64,000 nucleotides of DNA from Larimichthys crocea (lineage: Eukaryota; Chordata; Actinopteri; Sciaenidae), in the NCBI RefSeq assembly GCF_000972845.2, contig NC_040016.1, positions 6,840,701 through 6,904,700 of the forward strand, in the 5' to 3' direction. Positions 26,260 through 39,800 of the stretch are shown here, piece after piece. The notes under the pieces were generated by a model that worked only from the letters and a program-made list of their open reading frames with translations, did not search any database and was not told where the DNA came from. Position 1 is the first letter of the stretch. Every line of letters begins with the position of its first letter. The position numbers were made by a program, and so were the translations under genes.

Positions 26260-26530
26260 ACCCCAAAGTGGACGCCTAAATTGGACAACACCCCCTCCCT
26301 CCTCCCTGCCTCCCCCTCTAGTGCTCCCCCCCACCTCCCCTCACGCACACACCCCTTTCCCCCCCTTTGCTCTCCAACCAACCAACCAACCAACCCACCC
26401 ACCACCCACTCCTCCCATACACGCATCCCCTGGTCTCCTGTCCTTATTTGGGTAGAGACGTTCTGAGAGCTGGGTGGAAGGGGGGAGGCAGAGGAGGGGA
26501 GGGAGGGCGTTGGGTTGACACAAGGGAGGC
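26260..26530. repeat. C/T-rich low-complexity tract with CCAA array
   Basis: Strongly strand-biased C-rich sequence with an array of about five CCAA units near 26376-26395, followed by a G-rich stretch. A CCCT array follows at 26790-26825. Open frames here (proline- or glycine-rich) are compositional. Confidence 0.8.
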
Positions 26531-26788
26531 AGGAGGAGAAACAGTGAGCACTCGCAGCCCTTTCTTAATAAGGACATGTCTGGAATTCAGGCCCCTCTCT
26601 TGGTGAAGAGCCTCTCTTTTCGCAGCACCTCGTTTGAACACACTCTCGTGAGCGCTCGGGGCTCCATGGAAGCCATCAGATGTGCGTGTTACACAGGACA
26701 CTGCTCGCTGCTCTTCACAGCTCACAGTGCAGAGGAGGTTTGCAGTGTTTTCTCTGCTATAATTGGAGATAAACAATAGAGTGACCAC

Positions 26789-26825
26789 CCTTCCCTCCCT
26801 CCCTCCCTCCTTCCCTCCCTCCCTC
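26789..26825. repeat. (CCCT)n simple repeat
   Basis: A CCCT/TCCC tetranucleotide array in tead3 intron 1. Confidence 0.9.
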
Positions 26826-27212
26826 AATGTGCCACTAGTCTTTGATTATTGCCCCAGCTGGACTGACAGCCCACAGCACCTGTGCATTCATTAATGAAAT
26901 ACTTTGGGCTGCATGAAAGACATTTTCACACCAGACCACACAAAAAGCATCTGCTGTACATGAGACTGAAATGTGCCCTTAAAGGTTGCACTTGTTTAGA
27001 GGTTAGTGTAACAAGGTTAAGCGTATGTTACTGCCTCTTTATGCCTATACATGTATCTAGTTTTAATTTGTACCAACACACAAGCTGCTGAAAGCAACAC
27101 AATGAAATAAGTGTGTTTGACATAGCTAATGCCATACATTTTGAGATACTATAGCTGATCACACAATGCTTTATTTATTTATTTATTTTTACATTCACTA
27201 AAAATCCCATTT

Positions 27213-27891
27213 AGGGTTCTAACTAATAATTGTATTAATTAATCCTTAATTATTATGGTTAGCAAAATGTCAGAAAATATTTTAAAAATAAAAGTGTAAG
27301 GTAACTTGAGCTTGTCGATTGACCGAAATTTATCTCCGAGCAAGAGACAAGATTTTGGCATCAGGAGTGTTCTGCTTTCTGTTTGTAGTCTCAGTAGATA
27401 GCAAGTCGTTGGTTTCCTGACAGTGTTCTGAGCTCTGATTTGTTCCTCTCTGTGTATTCTGAGCTGCGATTGGTTCCTGACTGTCCATGAGTCTGTGTGT
27501 CAAACCAAAGAAGCAGCATGCATTGGCAAAACCTTGGTACCCATTGGGCTATCTCCAGATGACAATTTAACTTTTTTTATTAGCTTTTTTAAAAGATGCA
27601 CCTTTCTTGAGGAAGCTTTGTCCATTAACTGTTATCCGATGGCTACATAAGAAGCCCCATGATGTTGCGAGATTGGTTGCAGCCATGATTTAAACTACTT
27701 TTAAACAGTCCAAAACACAAAGATATTCAGTTCAGTATAATACAAGACAAAGAAAACAGACAAATCCTCATTTCTTAGCGGCTAGAACCACAGATTTTTC
27801 TCCCATTTTTTTCTTGGAGAATGACAATAAACCAAATTGCCAATTCATATTTTCTTGAAAGACTGACAAATCAACTTGTCGTTGCAGCTCT
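27213..27891. repeat. Family B MITE-like repeat, apparently split
   Basis: The left-end text 'agggttctaactaataattg' through 'aatgtcagaaaata' (27213-27290) and the right-end text 'caaagatattcagttcagta' through 'cttgtcgttgcagctct' (about 27715-27891) are two halves of one family B element. About 420 bases of unrelated sequence lie between them. In tead3 intron 1. Confidence 0.5.
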
Positions 27892-30178
27892 AATTATTTA
27901 CTTACATATCCACATTTCTGTGTGTTTGTTTATTGGTGTCTTTTGTATCAGTATCATGCATTCACAGACTAGCCGGACAGAATACGATGAAACTATTCCT
28001 GACTCTAGACGTATGGAGTTAGTTGCCATTGGGAGCGGTCCAGCCGTGTGATCTGTGAGGTCTGAGATGGATCACTTGAGCTGCTGATGAGATCTCCGTT
28101 TCAGTGTTGAGTTTTAACACCGTGACCCTTTTGCAAAGGGTCTGCCATAACCAATACCCACTCAGCTAAAATTAGCAGCTTGACTTGTAGATATTTGTCA
28201 AACTCTCGTTTGAATTCAGAGACGTCCATGAATTTCACGTTACGAGTTGCGTGTGGCAGAATATCACAGCATATTGCCTTTGATCTTTCGTAATTCTCGT
28301 TTAATGACGATGGGAATGAAAGGGAAGCGTCTCTAATCCTCCACCTCTGCTTTTTCACCAGTTTGTGGTTCTTGGATGATTGACTGTAACTGCAGCGATT
28401 ATAAAGCGTGAATCTTTCCAAATACTGAGAGATAAAAAGAGAAGGAGATCTTAGAGTTATCATGAGTTGCTGTCCTTCATTTAATGTTTTAAATGTCAGA
28501 CTTGTGGTTTGATTTTCATGTTGCAGAAATGCAGTTAATATTTTCTTATTCTCTAATTGTGCAAAACCGCATGAAAACAACTTAAAACAGATCATGTATC
28601 CCACTCTTAAAAATTCTGTCATCTAAACTGTAAAAGTTAATTTATAATCACTGTCGTTTTCAGGAACACTCATTTTGACACTCTGTATTTAGCCATTATA
28701 CTTTATTTTTGTCCGCATCTGCAGAAATGCTAAAGCAGAAACACAAGCATCCTTGGAGGATTTTGGTTACCTCATAGACTTCCATTTCAGAAACAATACA
28801 ATGCTGAAAAGGCAGCTTGAAAAATACTTAAGATCTTTGCCTGCAGTCAGCCATAAGCCAACCACATTGGGACACAGTTCCCAGACCACAAGAATTCTTT
28901 GAGGCCAGTGCTGATTAGTGAGGTCTTTAAACTTCGTTTTATGGAATATCTTGAATTCATTTGGCCATTTCAGAGAAATAAAATATAGGAAATTATAGTA
29001 ATAATTACAGTTAACATTGTTTATTCATACAAATTTAATGACTGCAATAAAGAAAATGTCAAGGAAAGCCAACGTAGTGACCTATAGATGAATGACAAGC
29101 CTTTTTCTGAATGATCTCTCGTTATGCTTTACATGAACTCGCACAGTTCTGGGCCTTCTTTGCAAGTCATTTTGTTTAAGTATGTTTCTAAAGGGAAAAC
29201 AGTGGACACACTATTAAATAGGTTGTAGACATAAATGGAATGAATTTTAGCAAATCTCTGCTCCATTTTCTCTTTTATTGATCTGGCATCCAGTTTGTTT
29301 GTGAATATCAATGTTGCATCATACAACATTTTAAAAAAGGAAACAAAGCAAGAGAAAGCCGTTCACTGTGCTGACCTGTTTGCTTAGCGATTATCTGAGT
29401 TCAGCGTGTTAAGCAGCAAACCACCAAAAGGCTTCCGCATACCTGGTTGATTTCCTCAACACAAGAATGTCACAAAAATAATATGGTTAGAAGACAAACG
29501 CTGGCTTGTGTTAAATAATGTAATGAACGTTTTTAATGTTGTGACACTGGAAAAGAGGAAATTTTCTTCTTAGCTTTTCTTCACAGTTCCTGTAGGCAGG
29601 ATTACGGAAACACAACAAGCCTGATTTTTTTTTTTGGTGGAACGTTTTATTTTTCACCTTCGTTAATTGTGATTCAGACACATTTAGTGTGTGTGCTTGC
29701 AGTGTTTGGCCTATCATAGAAGACTGGACTATTGGCCTTGGCGATCTGCGATCTCTGAGTGCTATTCTAGTTGGTAATGGATTTTTTCTGCCAGATGGCA
29801 TCACATAGCCTGCAGTTCCAACTTTGGTCGCTAGACCACATTTGATACAAGCAGTTTCTGCTGCTATTTTCTCCTGCTAAAAATAATATCATGTTGACTG
29901 ACTTTTCTAGTATTGCAAAGCTGTATAGCTGTGGTTAACATGTCGTCAGATGAGCTGGGTTTTTTTTTAGCAAATCTCTATCAAACTGGAGTAAATTTGT
30001 TTATTTATTCTTTATTTCTCTTTCTTGGTAAAGAAGGCTTACCTGTTTTTCAAACCATTAAAAGTTTGGATGTCCTGTGTTGTGTAATTATAATTATCAT
30101 GATTAACGTGTGCTAAGGTTGTAAAATTCAAATGAGTTCAATAAAAATAGCTAAGCAACTTGTTTGTTTATTCCACAG

Positions 30179-30433
30179 ATCTCCTACAGATCCTTTGATA
30201 TTGGGGCTCGGGGTCGGGCCCAGGGGGAGCCGCCACCATTGCGTCCAACGAGTGGAGCGCCAACGGTAGCCCAGAAGATGGGCTGGATGGGGATAACGAG
30301 GACAAGACCCTGGACGGGGACGCCGAGGGTGTGTGGAGCCCGGACATCGAGCAGAGCTTCCAGGAGGCCCTCGCCATCTACCCTCCCTGTGGCAGGAGGA
30401 AAATCATCCTGTCAGATGAGGGAAAGATGTATG
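30179..30433 (+). other. tead3: tead3 start-bearing exon with ATT initiation codon
   Basis: The acceptor ends at 30178 and the donor is GTGAGT at 30434. The ATT at 30238-30240 sits in GCCGCCACC-ATT-G, an ideal Kozak surround. An in-frame TGA at 30196-30198 excludes an upstream in-frame AUG. The encoded IASNEWS matches the IASN/MASN start of vertebrate TEADs. Non-AUG initiation is established for mammalian TEAD genes. Confidence 0.9.
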
Positions 30434-33400
30434 GTGAGTACACTGGATAACAGCCAGAGACAACAAAAGAACAATTACATGGAAATCAGTTCCATAATGA
30501 GTGTACAAAAATGAGAAAACCATGATTCATTCCACAGAGACTTGTGGCTGAAAGAAAACAAACATCCATAATACCCTGAAAAGAAACGAGAAAAATACTT
30601 TTCTTCCTCTTGTGCTCATCTCACAGCTTTGACACAGAGGTGAATGTTTTCTTTCCACACACAGCTCTCTTTAACAAGTCTGTACCTGTTGTGCTGTGAC
30701 CCAGGGGCAGGTTCTTCCAGTCACACCAGCACTCTCAGAGCTGGTTATTGCTGTCTTGAGAGCATCTCAGCTCCTCTTCCCTTGATTTACACCTGTCTGT
30801 TTCTTCAGAGTCTTTACAGCCTGTTTTTATGCCCACTGTTTTATGACCTCTTCTCTTCCTCACTGCACCTTTCAGTCGCAAACCTGCTCTTTGTTTTTTT
30901 TATCGCCGAACGTCATGCGCTTGTTTCTCCCCACACCGGTATTGCTGGGAGAGTTTTGCCAGTAGGTGACTGGTTAAAGCTGGTTTTCTAGAGAAGTGTT
31001 GCGTTTGATGCTGGATGGCTCGGTTAAATTAGCAATAATTAGCACAGCGTGAATCAAGACTCAGGAACAAAAACATCGCATTGGCATGTCGAAGATTTTA
31101 AACATCCATATGGTTTCAGATAAGTTATGCTGTTTCCTGCAGCGTGTTCATTAAACTGCAGGTGTTGAGCCATTAATGTCCTGAAAAACTCCAGATGGAT
31201 ATGTTGGCAAGTTCTTTGGTAGAATCACTGACATCCAGGTGTAGGAAATTGAATGCATTTGTCTTTCATTATTTTGACCCCACTTTCCCATTCCTCTTGT
31301 TAAGAGAGTGTGCGGTGTCCTAATTAGATTTAGCATTTTAAGGTTGGACATTTTGCTGAATAGCAATAAATGTTGATTGACAGGAGTTGCACAGCCTTTT
31401 TTCTCTCCTGTCCTCAACAAACCCCTTTTTGGTTTTGCAAAATTATGTTATTTTCACCATAGTAATTCAACTCCCTCAAGCCATGCTTTGTAAGACTTCA
31501 CTGCCCTTTAATTATTGTCCATCATGTCTCGAAAACTTGAAATTGATTCCTGCTTCAGAGCAACCATAAAAACCATCAATCATTGCCACCAAAGTTTCAG
31601 GCATACTGTGTATTTTAGAAGCATTAGTGTTTGTTTTTTAAAGCTCTGGGGGTTTTTTTCGCGCTTGACGTCAGATGGGATTCTTTTGGTGTGATTCACC
31701 CGAGATGGAATCTCATCCTCACATTCGGCGGGCAGATTTCGATATTCAAGGAGATGCACCTATCTGAGATAACTCACCACTGTTGCAGCTTCTGTTGTGA
31801 CTCTTATCCTGTCTTAAGGAGCATAATAGGGACGAGGCAAGCAGCGGCTGAGTGATTGTTCCAACAGGAGATGAATCAACAGCCTTTTTTCCCCCCCTCA
31901 TCCTTTGAATGAATTTAGTTATTTATTAAGTAAGAACATTTGCTGATTCTGCCTGCTTGAAGTTTTATATAAATGTTAATTACCATGGCCTCTTTGTACT
32001 TTTCTCTGGCATTTTATAGACTAAACAAGCAATTAATTGTAAAAGTTGCAGGCCAGAACAGAAAACTAAACTAACATTCTAGACAAATGATACCATGTTT
32101 GGAACATTTAATCTAACTCAAAGTCAAATTTGCTGAAGGACATATGCTTGAAAATATGCCCGTATAAGTAAACATATTGTACGATTTTTCAGAATGACAC
32201 AACTTACTTTACACACTTCTTTTAATTTGTGTACAGGCCTTAAGTGCGCTGCAGGCATCTCTAAATTTACCTAAATAATTCTCCAGTCCTGTTTAGCAGG
32301 GCAGTGTTGTGTGCCAGCCTTCATACATTTGTCATGAGAACGTCAACAAAGAGGCAGGCTGTGCACAAACCTGCCCCCTTAGCAACAAACTGTCAGGACC
32401 CCTTTTAGAGGCCCGTTTTTTTCTAGAGCACTAAACACCCTCTCCATTTACAATAAGTCATCTGAGGCTCTGCTGGCAGAGCCAAGGCATGCCCCAGAAG
32501 AAGCCTTCTCACAAGGTGATTACCTCAGACATCTAAAAGCTGCCCTGACGTGAGGTTAGGGGAATGTTAACGATTGCACTGTATGTAATACTGTCTACCT
32601 TGCAGTCTCAGACTCCCAGTGGCCTCCAAAAGCAAGGCAAGTCATCCCTCCCATTGGGAATTCCACTTTATTTCTGCCAGGATTTTTTTTTCTCATTTGG
32701 TGGGAAACCTTTGCAAATTTCCATTGCCTTACCAGGAAGACTGTTTTATACATGTGTGTTCTTTGCTCTACAAACCTGTCTAGACTTCCCAGCAGCATTG
32801 CCAGTCATTTACGTAGCTCAAGGGTGACAAAGAGTTCAAAGGAGTATAACACTCGATTTTAATGTGTTACACATGTTAATAATCACTCCAGTTGTTTCAG
32901 AGCATGAGCAACGCTTAACGAATAATCTCTTTGTGATGTAATCACAGTTAAACACTATAATAAAATGTATATTATATCATAATTCTTTTGTCTTTTTAAA
33001 TGTATCAAATTTAGCACAACGTTCAGGAATTCATCCTTGATACTAGCACCTGTTGCACCTTTTTTGAGACCACTTGTCATGTCTTTATCTTAGCCTAGCT
33101 GTCCAAAGGATACAAAAGCTATTAACAAGCACCTCTTAAACTCAAAAATTAACATGTCCTATCTTGTTTGATTTGATCTTGTTTGTTTAACCTGTGCAAA
33201 AACTAAAGTGTAAACCAAGGGGGTTAATTACTAGAGAGTCACTTACCCAACAAGAAATAGTCCAGCACATAACCTCACCAAAAACCATGAAAATTATGTT
33301 CATGATTAAAATTACGTAACAAGAAATAATGTGTTAGGATGGATCTATTGTTAGACATTTGGACAGAGGCAGGTTTGTTTCTCATTTTTATTTAACAGAC

Positions 33401-33794
33401 GTGTGCGAATGATATCAATCTTCTCATCTAACTCTCAGCAGGAAGACAAATATGCCTATTTGCCAAAATGTGACCTTTGGTTCCTTTGATTTTGTTGATT
33501 TTGATTTTTTTTAGTCATTCACAAATGTAACATTTAGTTATTTGTGGTGTGTTTTGCTTGTTTAACAAACTAAAAGCAAAACACTCAAAGAATAGTTGCG
33601 GCTCAGAGACATTCATTCTTGGTTCAATTAAATAGTTGGCGCATTTTACACTCTAAGTTCAGAGGAAGTATCTTCAGAAGATGCGTGTGTGTCAAAAAAA
33701 ATGTTGCCTGTCTTGTTTTGCTGTTGGGGCTGTACTGACTTGTTGTTCTTCTGCGTTTTCTGGCCTAGACAGGTATGTCAAACCCCAACCGCAC

Positions 33795-33838
<44 letters not shown>

Positions 33839-36800
33839 CCTGCAGCTGTCACTACTGCAAAGCACTCTGGGTAAAAAAAATAAGAAAGCTTTCAGTGCTA
33901 GAGGGAGGCTTATGTCTATTTTGACCTCTGAAGGCTGCGTGTTCGATGCATGTGCAAAGTTGAGAGAAAAGACGCATGTAAAGGTGTAACAGAGGGGGGG
34001 GATGAGCACTGTGCAATGATGACTGAGCAGGCCTTCCCTGTCAGCCCCCTCGCTGAGATGTTAGGAATGTTTTCAGTCATGGCTGAGCAGTATGTTAGCA
34101 ATTTAGGATTACCTCAATGTTATGAGAAGGGAGGAGGGGAGAGAATATGGGTGGAGAAAGGGTTCAGAAGAGAGACAGAGCAGGGGAGATGGAGGGAGAA
34201 AGAGGTGGGGGGGGGGGTGAGGAGAGATTACCTTTTTACTCACTATCTTAGCGTGGAAGTGGAAAATTCCAGCGGTCATGTAGTAAAAGAAAAAAAAAAT
34301 AGGCGTGTCCCGTCAGGGAAGAGGTTAAGAATGGCAGCCTGCAGCGATGTGAGTGGGTGTTGAGCAATCAACAAGGGAATCATAAGCAGCTCAGAAAGAC
34401 GGTAGAGAGATGGAAAGACAGCCAGCGTGGGGAAATAAGAGGCAGAGGATAAGTGAGGCGCTGCGTGCGATTGTGTGTGTGTGTTTTTTTGTGCACCTGT
34501 CATGTTCCCCTGCTGGGTGGACCAGCTTTTTCACCGTCTCTCTGACCCCCACCGTGTCAAGTCTGAGCAGATCGCGGCTGCCACGGCTGCAGCTACCATT
34601 AGACGACACGGAGATCGCACTCTCTGTATTCTCTCTGAGAGAGCAGTTTGTCTAAAATAGAAATGATCATCTAATACATACAGTCCCATTTTAATATTCA
34701 GCTTTTGATTTTATTTTTTAAAATATCCAGCTACATTATTTGTTTTTGTAGATATCAACTTAAAGTGATCACGAGCCTGTTAAATAAGTTCTGTTCAGAA
34801 GTTTTTTGTGCCTGAGGACTGGGGTTGGAAACATGTCTCCTGAGTGATTTGGGTCTGATTACCTCAGTGTTTCTAAAATCCCTTACTGTCACTCTGTGAA
34901 TAACTGTCTTTTTTTTGTCATGAATCCTGCTATCTATCATGTAGGGCTGTAACAGTGGATATAAATCAAGACTGACTTCAATATGTTGCAGTAGTATTAT
35001 GATCCAGATTGTCTTTTTCCACAAAATAGAAAAAGTAGTGCCCAAGAATATGTCTTACAGTTTCACTTCCAAGTCATTTTTTAACATTCAACTTTATAAA
35101 GAAATTATATGAAACTGGAGTTATTTGCCTGACCCACTTCAAAGTGGTGTCTCTGCAGCAAACTGTATATCACATAGAACAAAAGCAGTGATTTAAAATA
35201 TCACGAAACCAACCAGATGTGGGAGAAAAAAAAAAAAAACTGGAGATATCATCTCGGCTCACAACCGCAGAACTGCACTGTTCAGCAGATGATCTAAACG
35301 CATTTTTGATTTACCATGCAGTACGCAACAATTACAGTGCTCGACTCTGTTACAAAGCAAGTTGCAAAAAATGCATATGGTAGCCTGCACAATCCCCGTA
35401 CAACACTTGACCGCTTATCTTTCTCAGTCAGATCTATAGCATCTGGATCATACCGTATCTCACTTTGCAATGAGATATCTGTGTAATCTATAGCAGAACT
35501 TTGGCTTGAGTTGGGACGATGTAATGCCCCCCCCCCCCCAAAAACCCCCCTCTGCTCCTCAGCCGAACAGATTGAGAGTGACAGTTGCGTGGGGGTCGAA
35601 CTGGCATTGTTCTTTCTCTGCCATCCTCTGCTGGGATGGTCGGCAGCAGGTGCTGCTGTCCGTTGAGTGCAGGGTCACACAGTGGTGTTGTTTTGGGAAA
35701 AGGGGTTGCTTTGCTGCCAGGTGGCAGTTGTTGGTAGAGACAGTTATGGCTTTGTGTTTCCTCCAAGAGTTACAGCATCAGCTGCCCCTTTTGCCCCTCT
35801 AACCGACGACCCCCCCACCCCTACCCCAACCTAATGGCCTTCACCCCGGCTCTAACCCCTACTTCTCCCAGAGCTGGAAGTGAATATGAGCATGTGTGTG
35901 TTCGCCCGGACTCAGGCTGTGTTCGCAGGCCCAGGCCAATCAGACTGGCTAGCACAGATGTGACAGGCTTAGAGGAATGCTAGGAATGCGGAGGCGCTGG
36001 AGCGGGCGTGTCCATCCTTGGCCCGGGGCAGAGGGGGACGGGCTAGCTCAGTATCGGCAGACAGTTCAGCTCTGCTCTGCTGGCCGACCGCCGGGCTGAC
36101 TGGTTGGAGAGTATGGTGAGTGCTGCAAGCCTGCTGAAGATGGCCTGCAGTACTTTTATGGTAATTGCTCTAACCAGGGCCTTTTGGAGGCCAAGTGCTA
36201 AAGAGTGTGTGAAAAAACAGGACTTGTTTCTCCTGTCATTATGTGTCTGGATACTCTAAAGACTGTTAAACCGTAGACTTCTTAGACACACAGTCTATTG
36301 TTGGTGTCTGTGTGTGTTTAGGAAGGCACATCTTGACCAGTTTTTGTTGGTGTAAATTTCTGTCAGCAAGTTTAGAAGAGTTTGGGTCATTATTCATAAT
36401 GATACAGCGGTTCAACCTCTCCCTTTGGCCCAATTTTCAGCCACAGAAACCCAGTAAACGTGACTTGGCAAAGAACAGAAGTGAAAAAGACTGATGGACT
36501 GATTTTCCCTTGAGACAACATAATGCTTTATGCACTTCTTATACACCAATGATGATTTTTTTTATTTAAACCCCAGCTGCGTTTAGCTAAAAAGGCAGCT
36601 CTTGTTAAATTTGATGCACGGCCCAAAATGTAAAGAGGACCACGACAGCCGAGAATAGAAGCCTGTTCTCTGCACAACCTGTTTGTGCAGAATGTCGAGA
36701 GGAGATGTTATGTCATGAAAAACATGGTTCTGTTTTTTGTTTAATTACGCTACAGGGCCACGTGCGCAGACAATAAGTAGGTGTGAAACAAGTTAATGAA

Positions 36801-39800
36801 AACAAGAAAATCAAGCTTTTAATATCTGGCTTATTTAAATAAGGAATTACATTTTATATAGGGAACAGAAGTGTTATTGTGTCCTATGACCTGTGATAAA
36901 TGTGTGTTTACCCTGGGTCTGAGGAGCTCTGGGAAAGGTCACTTTGTTATTCGTTTGACATAAGACGTATATTCAAGGTATGACAACAGTGCCACCTTCT
37001 GTCTGGTTTGGAATATTATATCTATCAGTCACGTATAAACGTTAAATTTTCTGTTGTGTATCCTTGTTTTTGTTTGTGACCTTGCTTTCTGTTTGTGACT
37101 TTGCTGTCTTTTTTTGTTACAGGCCGCAATGAATTGATAGCAAGGTACATCAAGCTGAGGACAGGCAAAACCCGCACAAGAAAACAGGTAAACAAGTTTC
37201 AGTTATTTATTAGATCAAAAAAATCATGCATGAGTTTGGCTTTAGTTACTAACAGTACTAGACATAACAAATTACAAATCACCAGAAGATGAAGTCTGAT
37301 TTATGAAGTCATGTTTAATCACCAAAAAATGTACTACAAGTTATTTAAAGGGCAAGTCTGGATTTATTTTTTTTATTGTATATATTTTATTGTCAACAAA
37401 TTCCATAAAAAGACCAAAACCAAGAATGTGACGGTCTGTCTTTCACTCGCTTGACTTATCCTGTAGCTGTCAGCCCCAAAGCCCCTTTTTTTGTACCGAA
37501 TACGTAAATCTTTAACAGTGATTCACTGATATGTAGATTGTTTTTTTTAATAGGCAAAGTAGTGAAAAGAGCTGTGCAGTGTAAGTTAATTTTTAATGTC
37601 ATTCAAACAGGAGTTGAAGTGCATTTTTAGCTCATTTTAGCTGCAGATTAATACAGATACATTTTATGCTCTAGCGCAGACCTGGGCAAAGATACAGACT
37701 TGCAGGCCTCTGAAAGGTTACATGTAACCTACAAGGGTGACCAAGAGTAGATGTGCATTACTGTGTTAGCCAGCTGTTAGCTCATGGATTACATCTACAT
37801 GCATTACTGGTGTGTCGTATACAGCACACTTGTGACTATTTAATTCTTAGAAATTATGAAAATGTTATGGTCTGCGTGTAACGTTCACAATTACAATCCA
37901 ACACTGACATCCTGTGGTTGAAAAGTGTAATGCTAACTAACATCACAGCCAGTCCATTAGTTTGTCAGTATGAGAGATGTGTGAGAGATGTTTCACAAGT
38001 AGCAACAGTATTGCACAGATGGTAAAAACAAACAAACAAAGGAGTTACGTTTAAGGATAACAATTTTAGCTGTATGGTTTCATTCAGGTAACTGCAAGCA
38101 GATTTGTATCGGGCCCACAGCAGCCTGATTGATTTCGCATGTAGCCTCCCCTTGGAGAATACTTTCCCACCAATGCTGTAGTGAGTCAGCAGGTTGGTGT
38201 TTCTGGGACTGACTCTAAATAAAATACAATACAACAGTGTGGCTCATTGATGTATTTTCAATGTATAACCATTGAGGTCTACGGGGGACTTATGTCAGAC
38301 TTCAGCTACACAGGCAGTACGTGTTGATGGTTTTGGTCTTTTGGATTTCTTTGATAATAAGAGTAATATTGATTATCACCAGGCTTATCCTTTAAATCAC
38401 ATTGATTGTTTGCACGAACTCTCACTGTGTATCTCTGTAAGTATGTCTGTGTACATGTCTGCACTTGTGTGCATGTGTGTGCATGCATCTGAGTGCATGA
38501 TGTTTTTTTAAGCTCAAAAACTGTTTCACACCCTTTTTAGGTGTCTAGTCACATACAGGTGTTAGCACGGAAGAAAGTTCGTGAATACCAGGCGGGTATA
38601 AAGGTAGGTGCCGCAAACCTGCCTCTCGGCAACACTGACTGGGCGTCTCTTTCCTCTTTGGTTACGGCTTCTCTCTTTCTTCCCTTGTCTTTTCTCTCCC
38701 TGTCTCCTTTTCCTCTTCCCTCCTCTTGGCTATTCTTCTGTGCAGGTTTCTAGCCACTTGCAGGTTCTCGCCCGGAGAAAATCTCGCGAGATCCAGTCAA
38801 AGCTAAAGGTATGCGCTTCACCGCGGGCTCGGCGGGGCTGGTAAAGGCTTGGCTTTGCACTAACCTGCTAAGTTGTGCACAGCTTATCAGTCCTTGCTTT
38901 GATGCAAGGCCAGTTCCTGCTAGATAAATGGATGCAAGCTTGGCAAATAAAATACACAGTTTAAAGATTAATCAGATAATAGAGGTATATTTAAGGTGGA
39001 ATCACAATCCTGCTTCTGTACCATGCATGCAGCGCACACTCAGCTTTTTAACTGCTGTATGTCAGACCTGCATGAACTCAAAGGCATCACTCAGGAGTGA
39101 AAGTATAGGAGGTGAATCTAAAGCTTCTACTACACACGTACAGTTAACATTTCATTTAGCTGCATGTTACTCCAGCTCTGTATCTGTCCTCTGTGCCGGC
39201 CATGCCTCTGCAGCATACTGTACTTCTCTGAAACTTCTTCTTTCCCTAAAACTCTCTCTACTTTAGTTCCTTTAATGTGTCTGTTTGTTGTGTGTTTTGT
39301 AAAACAGTCACAAAAAAAATCATCTTTTACTGTCCCTTTGACTCGTCTTGTAGTTCTTCCAATACCTCTGGTCTCTTTTAATGTTTTTTTATTGTTTTTG
39401 CATATACACAACGCAGACACTTGTAAATACTGAAGACATTGTGGCATTTTGTAGTGCTAACTTCAAATTAAATGAACCCCTTCATACAGACTAATCCTCC
39501 AGTGGACACTAGTGACATATAGTTGTTTGAAATGTAACTGTAACAGACACATTAGTCATTATTTTAGTGATGTTCACTGTTTAGTTCGCTCAGCAGTGGC
39601 TTGTGTGATAACCTAAAAGGAAACGGATGTAGCCACCTTTGCAATCCTTTAGTGACTGCGTAACATACAGTAGGAAGAATCAAGTTTTTCATCCAGTCAT
39701 ACAAGTTTGTGAGCTTTCCGTTTGTTCTATTCATAGTGAGCCATATCTTCCCTTTCCTTTCTCTGCCGTTTGTCTGGAAATGAAAAGACTTCTTTATGTT

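Noticed and set aside
26193..26827. Several overlapping proline- or glycine-rich frames on both strands
   Set aside because: They arise from strand-biased C-rich low-complexity sequence; no family match and no splice context.
33681..34009. Ser-Leu or Arg-Glu repeat frames
   Set aside because: Artefacts of the (CT)n microsatellite at 33797-33835.
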